The notes beneath the pieces were generated by a model. That model was not told where the DNA came from. It saw nothing but the letters and a program-made list of their open reading frames with translations, and made no database searches. From Paraglaciecola polaris LMG 21857 (GTDB lineage: Bacteria > Pseudomonadota > Gammaproteobacteria > Enterobacterales > Alteromonadaceae): a stretch of DNA of 64,000 nucleotides. The first letter of the stretch is position 1. Each line of letters opens with the position of its first letter. Of the stretch, positions 19,527-28,465 are shown piece by piece. The position numbers and the translations under genes were made by a program. The stretch covers positions 62,001-126,000 of the forward strand of contig NZ_BAER01000045.1 of the NCBI RefSeq assembly GCF_000315055.1, in the 5' to 3' direction.

Positions 19527-21412
19527 GCTTTTAGCTCCTTTTGTTTAACAGCGATTTGCGGTTTAACAATATATGTCAGTACGTGGGCGACAAATACGCC
19601 TGTGAACATGCTGGTTAGAATGCCTAAACTTAAGGTCATGGCGAAACCTTTGACCGGACCGTAGCCAATACTGAGTAAAATGAGCGCGGTTATCATGGTG
19701 GTCACGTTGGCATCTAGAATGGTTGCAAATGCCTCCTTGTAGCCAGTTTCAATGGCTAGAAAGTTACTTCGCCCTCGTTTTCGTTCTTCTTTTATGCGCT
19801 CAAAAATGAGCACATTGGTATCTACTGCCATGCCCACCGTGAGCACGAGTCCTGCAATGCCGGGTAAGGTAAGCACCACATTAGGTAACAAGGCCATTAA
19901 GCCCAACAAACAAACTAGGTTCAGTACCAAAGAGGTGTTGGCAATCAGTCCTAATTTGCGGTACCACAAACCCATAAATACCAAGGTGATACCCAAGCCA
20001 ATGGCTAACGCCATAATACCGTTGTTTACATTTTCTTTGCCCAAGGAGGCTTGAATGGTGCGTTGCTGAACTATGGTAATGGGGGCGTCAAGCGAGCCTG
20101 CGCGCAATAACAAGGCCAGATCAGATGCAGCTTGAGGGCTGTCTAAACCAGTGATGCTAAAGCGATTGCCCAATTGACTTTGGATGGTCGCCACGCTGAT
20201 AACACGACTATTTTTGATCATCTCATCAGCACTGTTTTTATGGTATTCAGAGAATATAGTTACCATGGGGTTGCCGATGTTATCTCTGGAAAATTCAGAC
20301 ATCTTTTTGCCGCCTATGCCATCAAGAGTCAGATTGACAAGAGCAATGCCCATTTCATCTCGTCCAGAGTTGGCATTTTCAATGTTTGAACCGGTAAATA
20401 TCGGTTTGGGGGCGACTCGCAAATGACGACCATCTTCATCGGTAAAGCTCTTGGCACCCATGGTGCCGCTATTCGCCATTTCATAAAAATCCAATGATGC
20501 AGTGGCACCAATAATGCGTTTTGCTTGCTCGGGATCCTTCACGCCAGGTAATTCAATGCGAATTCGGCTTTGTCCTTGACGCTGGGTTACCGCTTCAGTA
20601 ATGCCGAGCTCTTCGATGCGACCACGCAATGTAGTCAACGCTTGAGCCATAATTTCGTGGTGAAAAGTGGTGATACTTTGCTCTGAAAATGCCAGCGTAG
20701 CGCTGCGCTCACCTGTTTTAGAGTATGTTATGCCAGGCAGGCGTTGTTGTAGGTCGGTGACGACGGCTTTTACTTTTGCTGCTTGATGACTGAGAAAATG
20801 CAGGTCAAGTTTCCCTTCAGTCTCAGTTTGCGCTACTGGGTTCTTGGTTGTGACATCGGCTTTGCTGACAAGGTTATTCTCGGTGCCAGCCATTTTTACG
20901 CTCATGCCCCGAAGACCATGGTCATGAATGATCTGCAAGGTTTCATCTTTCGCATTCGCTAGACGTTCTTGGTCGGCTCTGTCGGTATCCACTTCCAATA
21001 CGAACAGCACACCACCGCTTAAGTCTAAGCCCAACTTGATAGGTGACATGCCGAGCTCTTGTAACCACTTAGGTGCTGCAGATTGATTACCAAGACGTAC
21101 TTGATAGTCGTCACCTAATTCACTTTTTAGCTGTTGTTGGGCGTGAACAAGTGCTTCATCATCACCATCGATAACGATTTTGCTATCTGCGTCGCCATTG
21201 ATGATTTGCTTTACTTGAATGTTTTGTTGCAGCATTACATCACGTAATTGCTGGATGCTGGGCAAGGGTTGAGTTGAATTCACGCCACTGACCAACAAGG
21301 CGTTATTGTTACCGTATAAAGTAGGTATGGCGTTTAATCCCAGAATGACCACGGTAATAATGATCACTAAAATTTGCCAAGTATGCTTGGGTTTTGCTGT
21401 TGTTTTACGCAT
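19523..21412 (-). CDS. secD: Protein translocase subunit SecD
   Basis: Partner of SecF. The 629 residues show an N-terminal helix (about 12-30) and LGLDLSGGVLFVLEVD (about 152-167), which is the conserved D1 motif. A large periplasmic domain with RGRIEELGITEAVTQRQG and IRIELPGVKDPEQAKRIIG follows, and then the C-terminal five-helix bundle with GIAGLVLTVGMAVDTNVLIFERIKEE split around residue 530 and ATILDANVTTMITALIL. These match SecD throughout. No yajC is found in the 146 bp upstream, and the next gene upstream encodes an unrelated secreted protein. Confidence 0.95.
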   Translation of the reverse strand: MRKTTAKPKHTWQILVIIITVVILGLNAIPTLYGNNNALLVSGVNSTQPLPSIQQLRDVMLQQNIQVKQIINGDADSKIVIDGDDEALVHAQQQLKSELGDDYQVRLGNQSAAPKWLQELGMSPIKLGLDLSGGVLFVLEVDTDRADQERLANAKDETLQIIHDHGLRGMSVKMAGTENNLVSKADVTTKNPVAQTETEGKLDLHFLSHQAAKVKAVVTDLQQRLPGITYSKTGERSATLAFSEQSITTFHHEIMAQALTTLRGRIEELGITEAVTQRQGQSRIRIELPGVKDPEQAKRIIGATASLDFYEMANSGTMGAKSFTDEDGRHLRVAPKPIFTGSNIENANSGRDEMGIALVNLTLDGIGGKKMSEFSRDNIGNPMVTIFSEYHKNSADEMIKNSRVISVATIQSQLGNRFSITGLDSPQAASDLALLLRAGSLDAPITIVQQRTIQASLGKENVNNGIMALAIGLGITLVFMGLWYRKLGLIANTSLVLNLVCLLGLMALLPNVVLTLPGIAGLVLTVGMAVDTNVLIFERIKEERKRGRSNFLAIETGYKEAFATILDANVTTMITALILLSIGYGPVKGFAMTLSLGILTSMFTGVFVAHVLTYIVKPQIAVKQKELKA

Positions 21413-21558
21413 TTTCGTTCTCTTTTCTACCCAAAAGGCTTGTGGCTAAATGCAACCGCCAAATGGGTAACGCAGGCACGGTATTACGCGGCTGCGAAAT
21501 TAAATTCTGTACATAGGTACTGATTAAAAAGCTGCGCTGCTGTTAGCGCGAGAACGTA

Positions 21559-22137
21559 TTAACTGAGGTAGGTTAGGGCACCGGTATATTGGGTGTTGCC
21601 ATCTTTCCAGCCCGCTAGTCTGCTTTGACTGTTTGGGGCGTCTGGTCGTAAATACCAGGGGATCGCATTGCTGACTGCTAACGGTGCTAAAAAGTATTTT
21701 ACGCCTAAAATTTCAGGTAAAAACTCATGTACCAAGACAAACAAGGGTTCACTTTGAAACACCGAGCCAAATGCAATGGCGGCTTGACGCTCAAACGGCG
21801 GCAAGCTGACATTATGATTAAATCTGACTTCATATGCCGATGTTTTACTGTCACTTTCTGAATGCTCGTTTCGATCCCTAGACTGTTTTTTCGACGCGCT
21901 TTTATGTGTAAATAATGCACGCTCGGTGAGTAATGCAGCAGGCGATGGCTCAAAAGAGATGTTGGCTTTGACACTATTAAGCTCAACGACGTCATCCGGG
22001 AGTTGAGTTTGACTGTACAAGGCCAGATTGGATAATTGAAGTTGATGTTCTGTCGCGCGGGCAGGGGTCGTTGTTGCTGCAAAAAGAGCAATACCCAAGC
22101 TGAAGATAAACGCGCGCCAAACCCACATAAAAAGCAA
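21559..22137 (-). CDS. Secreted protein of unknown function upstream of secD
   Basis: 192 residues with a signal peptide (hydrophobic about 7-22, cleavage near ARA at 27-29), so likely periplasmic. The mature part contains a polar low-complexity segment around 80-97 (SASKKQSRDRNEHSESDSK) and a C-terminal half rich in hydrophobic and proline residues (FVLVHEFLPEILGVKYF, IPWYLRPDAPNSQSRLAG) without repeats or known catalytic motifs. I do not recognise a family. It lies 146 bp upstream of secD on the same strand, and downstream of the terminator that closes the glutamine synthetase gene, so it starts its own unit. Confidence 0.75.
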   Translation of the reverse strand: MLFMWVWRAFIFSLGIALFAATTTPARATEHQLQLSNLALYSQTQLPDDVVELNSVKANISFEPSPAALLTERALFTHKSASKKQSRDRNEHSESDSKTSAYEVRFNHNVSLPPFERQAAIAFGSVFQSEPLFVLVHEFLPEILGVKYFLAPLAVSNAIPWYLRPDAPNSQSRLAGWKDGNTQYTGALTYLS

Positions 22138-22246
22138 TTCAATCCATCAAAGAAAGTGACGCTATAATAGGGGGGAATCACATAAATACAAGGGAAAGAA
22201 TGTGACAAGGTACGAATATTTGCTGATTTTTGCTCGCGGTATTAAC

Positions 22247-22273
22247 AAAAAAGGAGCCGAAGCTCCTTTTTTG
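22247..22273 (-). terminator. Rho-independent terminator of the glutamine synthetase gene
   Basis: On the minus strand GGAGC-TTCG-GCTCC, a C(UUCG)G tetraloop hairpin, is flanked by A6 and T6 tracts. It is 64 bp after the stop of the glutamine synthetase gene and, being symmetrical, could act on both strands. Confidence 0.9.
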
Positions 22274-22336
22274 TTTTTATAATATCGGCCTTTTTATCCG
22301 TTTTACTTTGCTTAAAGTGCAACTTAGTAGCGAGAA

Positions 22337-24511
22337 TTACTTAATAAACAACATTTCTTGATACTTAGGTAGCGGCCATAAATCATCCGCCACCAAAGCT
22401 TCAAGTGTATCCGCATGATCACGTACTTTTAGCAGCAGTGGACACAAGGTTTTTGCACTGAAGTTCATATGCGTTTCGGTGCTTTCGAAGTCATGGGTTT
22501 CTAAGGCGGCTTTAAGCTCTTTAACGGCGCTCATCATGGCATTTGCGTGAGTTACTGCCTCAGGTAGGTCGGTATTCTCTAATGTTAAGCTCAGACCTGC
22601 TAAGGTTTGGCTAACATCGGCCAAATGGGTTAGGTGCTGGGTAACCGCAGGGTAAATTTGCGTGGTTGCCATATCAATAACCAGCTTGGCTTCCACTTCA
22701 AGAGACAAGATATATTGCTCTGCGTAAACTTCGAAGCGGCTGAGTAATTCATCTTTTGACAACACGCCCGTTTTGACAAACAGCTCAACCACAGCGGGAT
22801 CTTTAAACTCAGGAAGGGCATCTGCACTGGTTGGTAGGTTTTTAAGACCACGGACTTCCACTGCTTCTTTGTGCCAAGCTTCGCTATAACCGTCGCCGCC
22901 AAAAATGACGTTGCCGTGCAGTTCCATTAATTCTTTCAGTACTACAATGACCGCAGCAGTCTTATCTGACCCGTTGGCTAATGCCGCTTCAAGTTTTTCT
23001 GCAATCCAGTTAAGTGAATCAGCAAGCATGGTATTCATTGCCACCAAAGGACCTGAAACAGACTGAGATGAACCGACTGCGCGGAATTCAAAACGGTTGC
23101 CGGTAAATGCGAAAGGTGAAGTACGGTTACGGTCACCGGGATCCCGTTCAAACTTAAGAATTTGTGACAAGCCTAAGTCCATCAAACCGCCTTTTGCTTT
23201 CTCAAGCAATTTGCCTGCTTTGATGTCATTAAATACGCTTTCTAATTGGTCACCTAAATAGACAGACAAAATAGCTGGGGGGGCTTCATTAGCGCCTAAG
23301 CGGTGATCGTTGGATGCAGAAGCAATGACCGCACGTAGCAAGCCGCCATGTTTATGTACGCCGCGGATAACAGCACCACAGAACAATAAGAAGTTGAGGT
23401 TGTCATGGGGAGTGCTGCCTGGGTCAAGCAAGTTTCCTTGAGTGGCATTACCCACTGACCAGTTAACGTGTTTGCCTGAACCATTCACGCCAGCGAACGG
23501 TTTTTCGTGTAACAAACATAAGAATCCATGTTCTTTAGCAGTACTTTTCATCAAAGTCATCATCAATTGTTGATGATCGGCTGCCACGTTGGACGATTCA
23601 AAATAAGGGGCGATTTCGAACTGACCTGGTGCCACTTCGTTATGGTGAGTTTTGGCAGGAATACCCAAGCGATATAATTTGTCTTCAAATGCTTGCATAA
23701 ACACCTGAACCCGGGCCGGTATAGCACCAAAATAATGATCGTCAAACTGCTGACCTTTCGCTGGCGGTGCGCCGAATAAACTGCGGCCAGCCAATAACAA
23801 ATCAGGACGCAAATTAGCGAAGTGCTCGTCCACTAAAAAGTATTCTTGCTCTGCGCCACAGCTGGCATTTAGCGGTGCGATTTTTTCTTCGCCCATTAAG
23901 CTAAGTACTTTACGTGCGGCTGTATCCATGGCGGCATTCGAGCGCAACAAAGGGATTTTTTTATCCAGGGCTTCACCCGTCCAAGAGATAAATACGCTCG
24001 GGATCATCAAAGTCGCGCCGTTTGCTGTATGCATGATGTAGGCGGGGCTAGTGGGGTCCCATGCGGTGTAACCACGGGCGGCATTGGTCATACGCAAGCT
24101 ACCGTTAGGGAACGATGAGCCGTCAGGTTCGCCTTTAATTAATAAGCTGCCAGTAAATTCTGTTATTGCCGCGCCCTCAGGATTGGTAATAATAAAACCG
24201 TCATGCTTCTCTGCCGTAATGTTGGTCATTGGGTAGAATATGTGCGAAAAGAACTTTGCACCTTTGCTGATCGCCCATACCTTCATTGCTGACGCTACAA
24301 CGTCCGCAGTCGCAGGATCAAGCGGAGCACCCGTGGTGACGGTATTTTTAATCGCCTTAAACGCATTTTTAGACAGAGCTTCTTCCATTTTTGCTAGGCC
24401 AAATACATCTGTTGCCCATATATCGGTCAAAGGCTGCGGTGTTTTGCACTCTTTTGGTGCTCTATTGGTGATCTGTGTAATAGCGTTTAGGCGTGAAGCG
24501 TGACCCGACAT
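22337..24511 (-). CDS. glnN: Glutamine synthetase type III
   Basis: ATP-dependent ligation of ammonia to glutamate by the large GSIII class. The 724 residues match that class (about 700-730) and not GSI (about 470). Landmarks are FSHIFYPMTNITAEKHDGF in two parts near the N terminus, GAEQEYFLVDE (metal-binding glutamates), HHNEVAPGQFEIAP, NGSGKHVNWSVG (histidine of the active site) and the C-terminal helical extension. GSIII is regulated by expression rather than adenylylation. AAGGAAAACCT before the ATG is a good ribosome-binding site. A terminator follows at 22247. GSIII is patchy in gammaproteobacteria, where GlnA (GSI) is universal, so a second glutamine synthetase probably exists elsewhere. 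Confidence 0.95.
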   Translation of the reverse strand: MSGHASRLNAITQITNRAPKECKTPQPLTDIWATDVFGLAKMEEALSKNAFKAIKNTVTTGAPLDPATADVVASAMKVWAISKGAKFFSHIFYPMTNITAEKHDGFIITNPEGAAITEFTGSLLIKGEPDGSSFPNGSLRMTNAARGYTAWDPTSPAYIMHTANGATLMIPSVFISWTGEALDKKIPLLRSNAAMDTAARKVLSLMGEEKIAPLNASCGAEQEYFLVDEHFANLRPDLLLAGRSLFGAPPAKGQQFDDHYFGAIPARVQVFMQAFEDKLYRLGIPAKTHHNEVAPGQFEIAPYFESSNVAADHQQLMMTLMKSTAKEHGFLCLLHEKPFAGVNGSGKHVNWSVGNATQGNLLDPGSTPHDNLNFLLFCGAVIRGVHKHGGLLRAVIASASNDHRLGANEAPPAILSVYLGDQLESVFNDIKAGKLLEKAKGGLMDLGLSQILKFERDPGDRNRTSPFAFTGNRFEFRAVGSSQSVSGPLVAMNTMLADSLNWIAEKLEAALANGSDKTAAVIVVLKELMELHGNVIFGGDGYSEAWHKEAVEVRGLKNLPTSADALPEFKDPAVVELFVKTGVLSKDELLSRFEVYAEQYILSLEVEAKLVIDMATTQIYPAVTQHLTHLADVSQTLAGLSLTLENTDLPEAVTHANAMMSAVKELKAALETHDFESTETHMNFSAKTLCPLLLKVRDHADTLEALVADDLWPLPKYQEMLFIK

Positions 24512-24980
24512 AGGTTTTCCTTAAGCGTAAAATAACGGTTTGTAAGCTAATAAACACTACTGGCAGAGCAGTGCGTCCTATTGATAGACTTTTACCTATT
24601 CAAAAAGTGCGCCAAAAAAAGCTGCTTTTACCAGCCGCGCGCAGAATAAGGTAAATATGTTTTTTTGTGGTGCATAAATTTACGTTAGGGCCTTTAAAAA
24701 TAGGGGATCTTGTTAATAAGGTTAATGATGTTATGGGCATACGTCGAAGCGAAACATTATGGTTGAGTTGCTAACTTGCTGCGCTATTTTGGTGCTAAGT
24801 TGTTATTGGTAGGTAGCGACGCCCCTTTTTGGTGCTTGAAGCTTACGGCTAACATTCAGTTACTGCTGGGTCAGAATACGAGGGAGGCGAACAGGAACCT
24901 CGGCAAGGTACGTAATCAGAGCACTCAACTGCAGCATTCGAGGGTTATTTAGCCTGGCAGTATATGCTAGACGCTACGAG
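24512..24980. other. Long intergenic region between the holin gene and glnN
   Basis: 469 bp. The part nearest glnN should hold its promoter. I see no ORF longer than about 20 codons with a ribosome-binding site and no repeat or stable hairpin. A weak sigma-54-like stretch near 24603-24618 fails at the -12 GC and is not called. Confidence 0.5.
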
Positions 24981-25340
24981 CTAGCCTTTGGCTGTTTGTG
25001 TCCCTTTATCGTCAGCGGGTCTAGCTTGTAAATGCTGCCGGGTAATTTTTTCGGCGGAGAGACCTGCCACATAGCTGCCTAAGCCAATTTGCAGTAATAT
25101 CCACGCCTCTTTTGCCAGCGGAGTGGGCAACCAAGCAAAGCTGTCCATTACGAAAAAGGCTAAAAACGTCAACATGGTGATAGGCCGCCAATTGCGTTGT
25201 ATCCAAGATTGCCCTGTTGACTCAGCAGTAATGATGGCAGTTTGACTTTGTAGTAGTCGTTCTTCGTCGGTGGTGCACAGCCCGTCGACTAATTTAATAG
25301 CGTTTTCAAACAAGTTACGGATAAATGAAAATACGTTCAT
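24981..25340 (-). CDS. Orphan phage-type holin (3TM family)
   Basis: 119 residues from the ATG at 25340; two earlier in-frame ATGs exist, but AGGAG sits 7 bases before this one and overlaps the earlier starts. It resembles the three-helix holin family found in gene transfer agents and prophages: a polar N-terminal region with a CTTDEERL segment, then SWIQRNWRPITMLTFLAFFV (first helix), a short LPTPL turn, WILLQIGLGSYVAGLSAEK (second helix), and a charged tail. Holins form inner-membrane holes that release endolysins. No endolysin, spanin or other phage gene is present on either side, so its role here is unknown. Confidence 0.78.
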   Translation of the reverse strand: MNVFSFIRNLFENAIKLVDGLCTTDEERLLQSQTAIITAESTGQSWIQRNWRPITMLTFLAFFVMDSFAWLPTPLAKEAWILLQIGLGSYVAGLSAEKITRQHLQARPADDKGTQTAKG

Positions 25341-25722
25341 GAACATGCTCCTGATGGACTTCATAGAGTGTTAACGCAGCTATGCATTGGGGTGGCGACT
25401 ATGATCATGCCTTTCGTGAGCTGGCCAATTATCGCGTCGGTGATGGTCGGCATGTTACGTACATTAAGTAAGTATGCACTCACCGGGCCTAACATGATTT
25501 AGGCCCGTTAATGATGATTGGTCTGTCGTCCCTGGCGGAATCCATTTTTTGCCAGAGGGCAGGTACAGCTATGGTAAAACAAGCGTTCATGAATGTGCCT
25601 CGTGCTATTCGTTCATGTCTCTTCAATTGATAGCCTGTTTATCGAGTTGTGCTAGGTATTTTGCTTGAAAAACGTACGTTTTATCTGCGGAGATAACGAA
25701 ATGCAGAGTGCTGATCTTTTAG
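25341..25722. other. Intergenic region between nhaR-type gene and holin
   Basis: 382 bp with a perfect 9-bp inverted repeat CGGGCCTAA / TTAGGCCCG (25484-25492 and 25499-25507). A short hydrophobic frame on the plus strand from ATG 25399 (33 residues, MIMPFVSWPIIASVMVG at its start) ends at 25500, inside the repeat. The ORF has only a weak GGGGTGG-like site before it, so I do not call it a gene. Confidence 0.45.
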
Positions 25723-26622
25723 TTACGCAGGAGCCAATTCGTCGATTTGAGATAGTAGGGGGGTGAGTAATGGGTTGCTGACTGTGCGTTCGGGGGAAAT
25801 GAGATATAGGCGTTCGGTCAAAGCTTTAGTCCGGCCGATTACCGTCACTTTGTATTGTTTTTCAATATCCCGTTCTACTGATGTCGGGGAACAGAATACG
25901 CCATAGCCTCGCTGGGCGAAAATTTTCATCAAGGCGCCGTCTTCAAATTCAGCGGCAATTTGAGGGTTGATGTTGTGCTTAGCGAACCAAGCAAGTATGG
26001 ATAATTTTTGCGCGGAATTGTCGCCTGGCAGCAAAAACGGTTTGTTGTCTAAACATTGCGGAAAGTCCTTTAGGTATTCAGGGGCTAAGGATTGAGCGAC
26101 AAAAAAGCTCAGGCCGCTGCGTTGCAACAGGTGGTTATAGGCTTTTATATGACTATTACGTGGTAATGGTCGGTCAGATAATATGCCATCAATTTTATTC
26201 ATCGCCAATTCAGCACAAAGGTTAGGTAAGTCACCTTCTTTACAGACTAGACGTACGTCTGGATGTTGAATCAGGCAGCGCTGAAACATGTCAAATGCGA
26301 GTACTTTGGGTAGTACATCTGTGACGCCGACAGACAATACACGTTGTTGATTTTGGTTCTGGTTTTTTACCGATAGCAACAACTCACTGCCGAGGTTAAA
26401 AATGTCTTTGGCAAAATTATAGCTGAGTTGCCCTTGGCTATTTAACTGTAAACGCTTGCCCACGCGGTCAAATAAGTCAAAACCAAAATAGGCTTCTAAA
26501 GTGCGAATTTGTTCGCTGATGGTTTGTGGCGTGAGATGCAAAAGGTGGGCCGCCTTAACTATGCTGCCTTCTTTGGCGGTAACGTAGAAATAATATAAAT
26601 GTTGATAATTTAATTGATTCAC
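25723..26622 (-). CDS. nhaR: LysR-family regulator, NhaR-like
   Basis: Transcriptional activator that in E. coli senses sodium and turns on nhaA. The 299 residues start NYQHLYYFYVTAKEGSIVKAAHLLHLTPQTISEQI, a winged helix-turn-helix aligning well with NhaR, including the uncommon HLYYF and LTPQTI segments. They continue with the LysR effector-binding domain (about 90-295) containing GDLPNLCAELAMNKIDGILSD and FEDGALMKIFAQRGYG, again NhaR-like. Divergent position 135 bp from nhaA supports the assignment. The first 40 bp upstream of its own start hold a palindromic candidate binding site. Confidence 0.88.
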   Translation of the reverse strand: MNQLNYQHLYYFYVTAKEGSIVKAAHLLHLTPQTISEQIRTLEAYFGFDLFDRVGKRLQLNSQGQLSYNFAKDIFNLGSELLLSVKNQNQNQQRVLSVGVTDVLPKVLAFDMFQRCLIQHPDVRLVCKEGDLPNLCAELAMNKIDGILSDRPLPRNSHIKAYNHLLQRSGLSFFVAQSLAPEYLKDFPQCLDNKPFLLPGDNSAQKLSILAWFAKHNINPQIAAEFEDGALMKIFAQRGYGVFCSPTSVERDIEKQYKVTVIGRTKALTERLYLISPERTVSNPLLTPLLSQIDELAPA

Positions 26623-26645
26623 GACTGAGACCTATTCTACTTTAT

Positions 26646-26662
26646 ATCAGGAAAAACCTGAT
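26646..26662. promoter_or_regulatory. Palindromic candidate operator between nhaR and nhaA
   Basis: ATCAGG and CCTGAT flank five A residues, a perfect dyad of the size expected for LysR-type boxes. It lies 23 bp upstream of the nhaR start and about 95 bp before nhaA. Confidence 0.5.
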
Positions 26663-26757
26663 TGAAAGGCAATAATAAACGACTATATCTAATTGTAGCT
26701 TATGCGTATACCTATAGACTGGAACCTACAAGCTGAACCAATTGGAAGTTAAAAATC

Positions 26758-27966
26758 GTGCAAGCCTATTTAAATAAGTTAATTCATCATGAAGCTGCTG
26801 GTGGCGTACTGCTCGTCATTGCCGCCGCTATTGCCATGATCTTGGCTAATTCGCCTGCGTTTGGTTTTTACAATGGGTTACTCGAGATACCGGTGAGTAT
26901 CCGCTTTGGCGCGTTTGAAATCGCTAAGCCTTTACTGCTATGGGTGAATGATGGCTTGATGGCTATTTTCTTTTTCTTGGTTGGCCTTGAGGTGAAACGA
27001 GAAATTCTCGATGGACAGCTATCGTCTGTCTCGCAAATCACCTTACCCGCTGTTGCCGCCGTGGCAGGTATCGTTTTTCCCGCACTGATTTATGTGTGGT
27101 TTAATATGGATGATCCTGTTGCGGTAAATGGCTGGGCGATCCCTTCTGCCACTGATATTGCGTTTGCTGTAGGGGTATTTACCATTTTTGGTAAATTTTT
27201 ACCGTTAAGTTTAAAGCTGTTTCTACTTAGTGTGGCAATCTTTGATGACATTGGCGCCATCGTGATTATTGCTTTGTTCTACTCGCAAGATCTGTCTACA
27301 ACTTCACTGATTGTTGCGTGTGTCGGTTTATTCGCGCTGTTCTTGCTTAATCGTTTCAATGTACGTCGCCAAGCTGCCTATATCTTAATCGGTGTGGTGG
27401 TATGGGCTGCGGTACTCAAATCAGGGGTACATGCCACGTTGGCCGGGTTCGCTTTGGCTTGGTTTATTCCTCTTAGGCTTAAAAACGAAGATGGTCATCC
27501 CATGCTGCCTAATCTAGAGCACAAGTTGCATCCTTGGGTCGGGTTTGTGGTGTTACCCATTTTCGCTTTTGCTAACGCTGGTGTGTCGTTATTTGGCGCG
27601 AGTCTGTCTGACTTGCTGAATCCTATCACCTTAGGGATCGCCGCTGGGCTGTTTATCGGTAAGCAAGTGGGAATTTTTGGTGTGTGTTGGTTAACCGTGA
27701 AAGTTGGTTTAGCCAAGTTGCCCGAAGGCGCCAACTGGATACAATTGTACGGCGTAAGTTTGCTGTGCGGTATTGGTTTTACCATGAGTTTATTTATCGG
27801 CAGTTTAGCGTTTGAAGAACAAGGCTTGGCTTACCAAACCAGCGTAAAGGTGGGCGTGTTAATTGGATCGCTAGTCTCCGCTGTGTTGGGTGCTGCTTTG
27901 TTGGCAAGAAGCAATGCTAAATCGGCGCAAAGCGCAGGTGAAAGAGAAGCGCTAACCGGACATTAA
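26758..27966 (+). CDS. nhaA: Na+/H+ antiporter NhaA
   Basis: Inner-membrane antiporter that expels Na+ (or Li+) in exchange for protons, important for salt and alkaline pH tolerance. The 402 residues form about 12 helices. The family's LNKLIHHEAAGGVLL start, LFFLVGLEVKRE (as FFFLVGLEVKRE), ATDIAFAVGV and the paired aspartates in FDDIGAIVIIALFY (about residues 162-163) are present, as is ALKSGVHATLAGF. The start codon is GTG at 26758, with GGAAG eight to nine bases upstream. Probably co-transcribed with the small secreted protein 17 bp downstream. Likely activated by the divergent NhaR-type protein. Confidence 0.97.
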   Translation: MQAYLNKLIHHEAAGGVLLVIAAAIAMILANSPAFGFYNGLLEIPVSIRFGAFEIAKPLLLWVNDGLMAIFFFLVGLEVKREILDGQLSSVSQITLPAVAAVAGIVFPALIYVWFNMDDPVAVNGWAIPSATDIAFAVGVFTIFGKFLPLSLKLFLLSVAIFDDIGAIVIIALFYSQDLSTTSLIVACVGLFALFLLNRFNVRRQAAYILIGVVVWAAVLKSGVHATLAGFALAWFIPLRLKNEDGHPMLPNLEHKLHPWVGFVVLPIFAFANAGVSLFGASLSDLLNPITLGIAAGLFIGKQVGIFGVCWLTVKVGLAKLPEGANWIQLYGVSLLCGIGFTMSLFIGSLAFEEQGLAYQTSVKVGVLIGSLVSAVLGAALLARSNAKSAQSAGEREALTGH

Positions 27967-27985
27967 CTGAAAGTGAGGAGAGATG

Positions 27986-28465
27986 ATGAACATTATGAAT
28001 TTCGGCGCGGCTAAAATTGGTTACATCTGTTTAGCATTACTTGGCATGTTGACCTTTTCGGCAAATGTGGCGGCACAACCGCAACCGATATGGCAAAGCT
28101 GCCAATCACTTAAAACGCTATCACTTAACCAAGCGACTATTAGCGACGATGAGCAGGCTTTGTGTTATCAGTTCATTAATGGATTTCTGCAAGGCGCAGT
28201 ACTAACCGATTCACAAATAATGCGTGGCCTTGAAGAAGGCGATGCACTATCGACTTTTGCTCAGCGGGCTATTCGTACTCGGGTGGGGAATTCACGGGCA
28301 ACAGATGCAGATACTTACCTGGCACATTTCTGTTTGCCCACAGCGGATATTGATTATGCGACCGTAGTGTCGGTAGCAAAGGCGTTACCAAAAGAGCGCA
28401 GCGGTCAGGCGGGTTTGGCTAATGAAGTTTATGTCGCGGTGAAAAAAGCCTTTCCTTGCACGTAA
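27986..28465 (+). CDS. Rap1a/Tai-like secreted protein
   Basis: 159 residues with a signal peptide ending near VAA|QP. The mature domain shows four to five cysteines in the pattern of the Rap1a/Tai immunity fold: an early SCQSL, LCYQFINGFLQGAVL, HFCLPTADIDY, and a C-terminal FPC. In the known type VI immunity proteins (Rap1a, Tai) this fold inhibits peptidoglycan amidase effectors, but the domain is also common in unrelated settings. No effector gene is adjacent. I prefer the second of two adjacent ATGs because GAGGAG lies five bases before it; the first (27983) is possible. 17 bp after nhaA, so likely in its operon. Confidence 0.78.
   Translation: MNIMNFGAAKIGYICLALLGMLTFSANVAAQPQPIWQSCQSLKTLSLNQATISDDEQALCYQFINGFLQGAVLTDSQIMRGLEEGDALSTFAQRAIRTRVGNSRATDADTYLAHFCLPTADIDYATVVSVAKALPKERSGQAGLANEVYVAVKKAFPCT

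Noticed and set aside
21705-22208. 167-codon frame overlapping the secreted protein upstream of secD
   Set aside because: The other frame has a good signal peptide; this one lacks any start signal and has no recognisable motif.
24603-24618. Sigma-54-like TGGC...TTG stretch upstream of glnN on the minus strand
   Set aside because: The -24 GG fits but the -12 position reads GA instead of GC, so it falls short of a callable promoter.
25399-25500. 33-codon hydrophobic ORF on the plus strand
   Set aside because: Only a weak ribosome-binding site and no homology I recognise; kept as a note in the intergenic entry and the palindrome finding, not as a gene.
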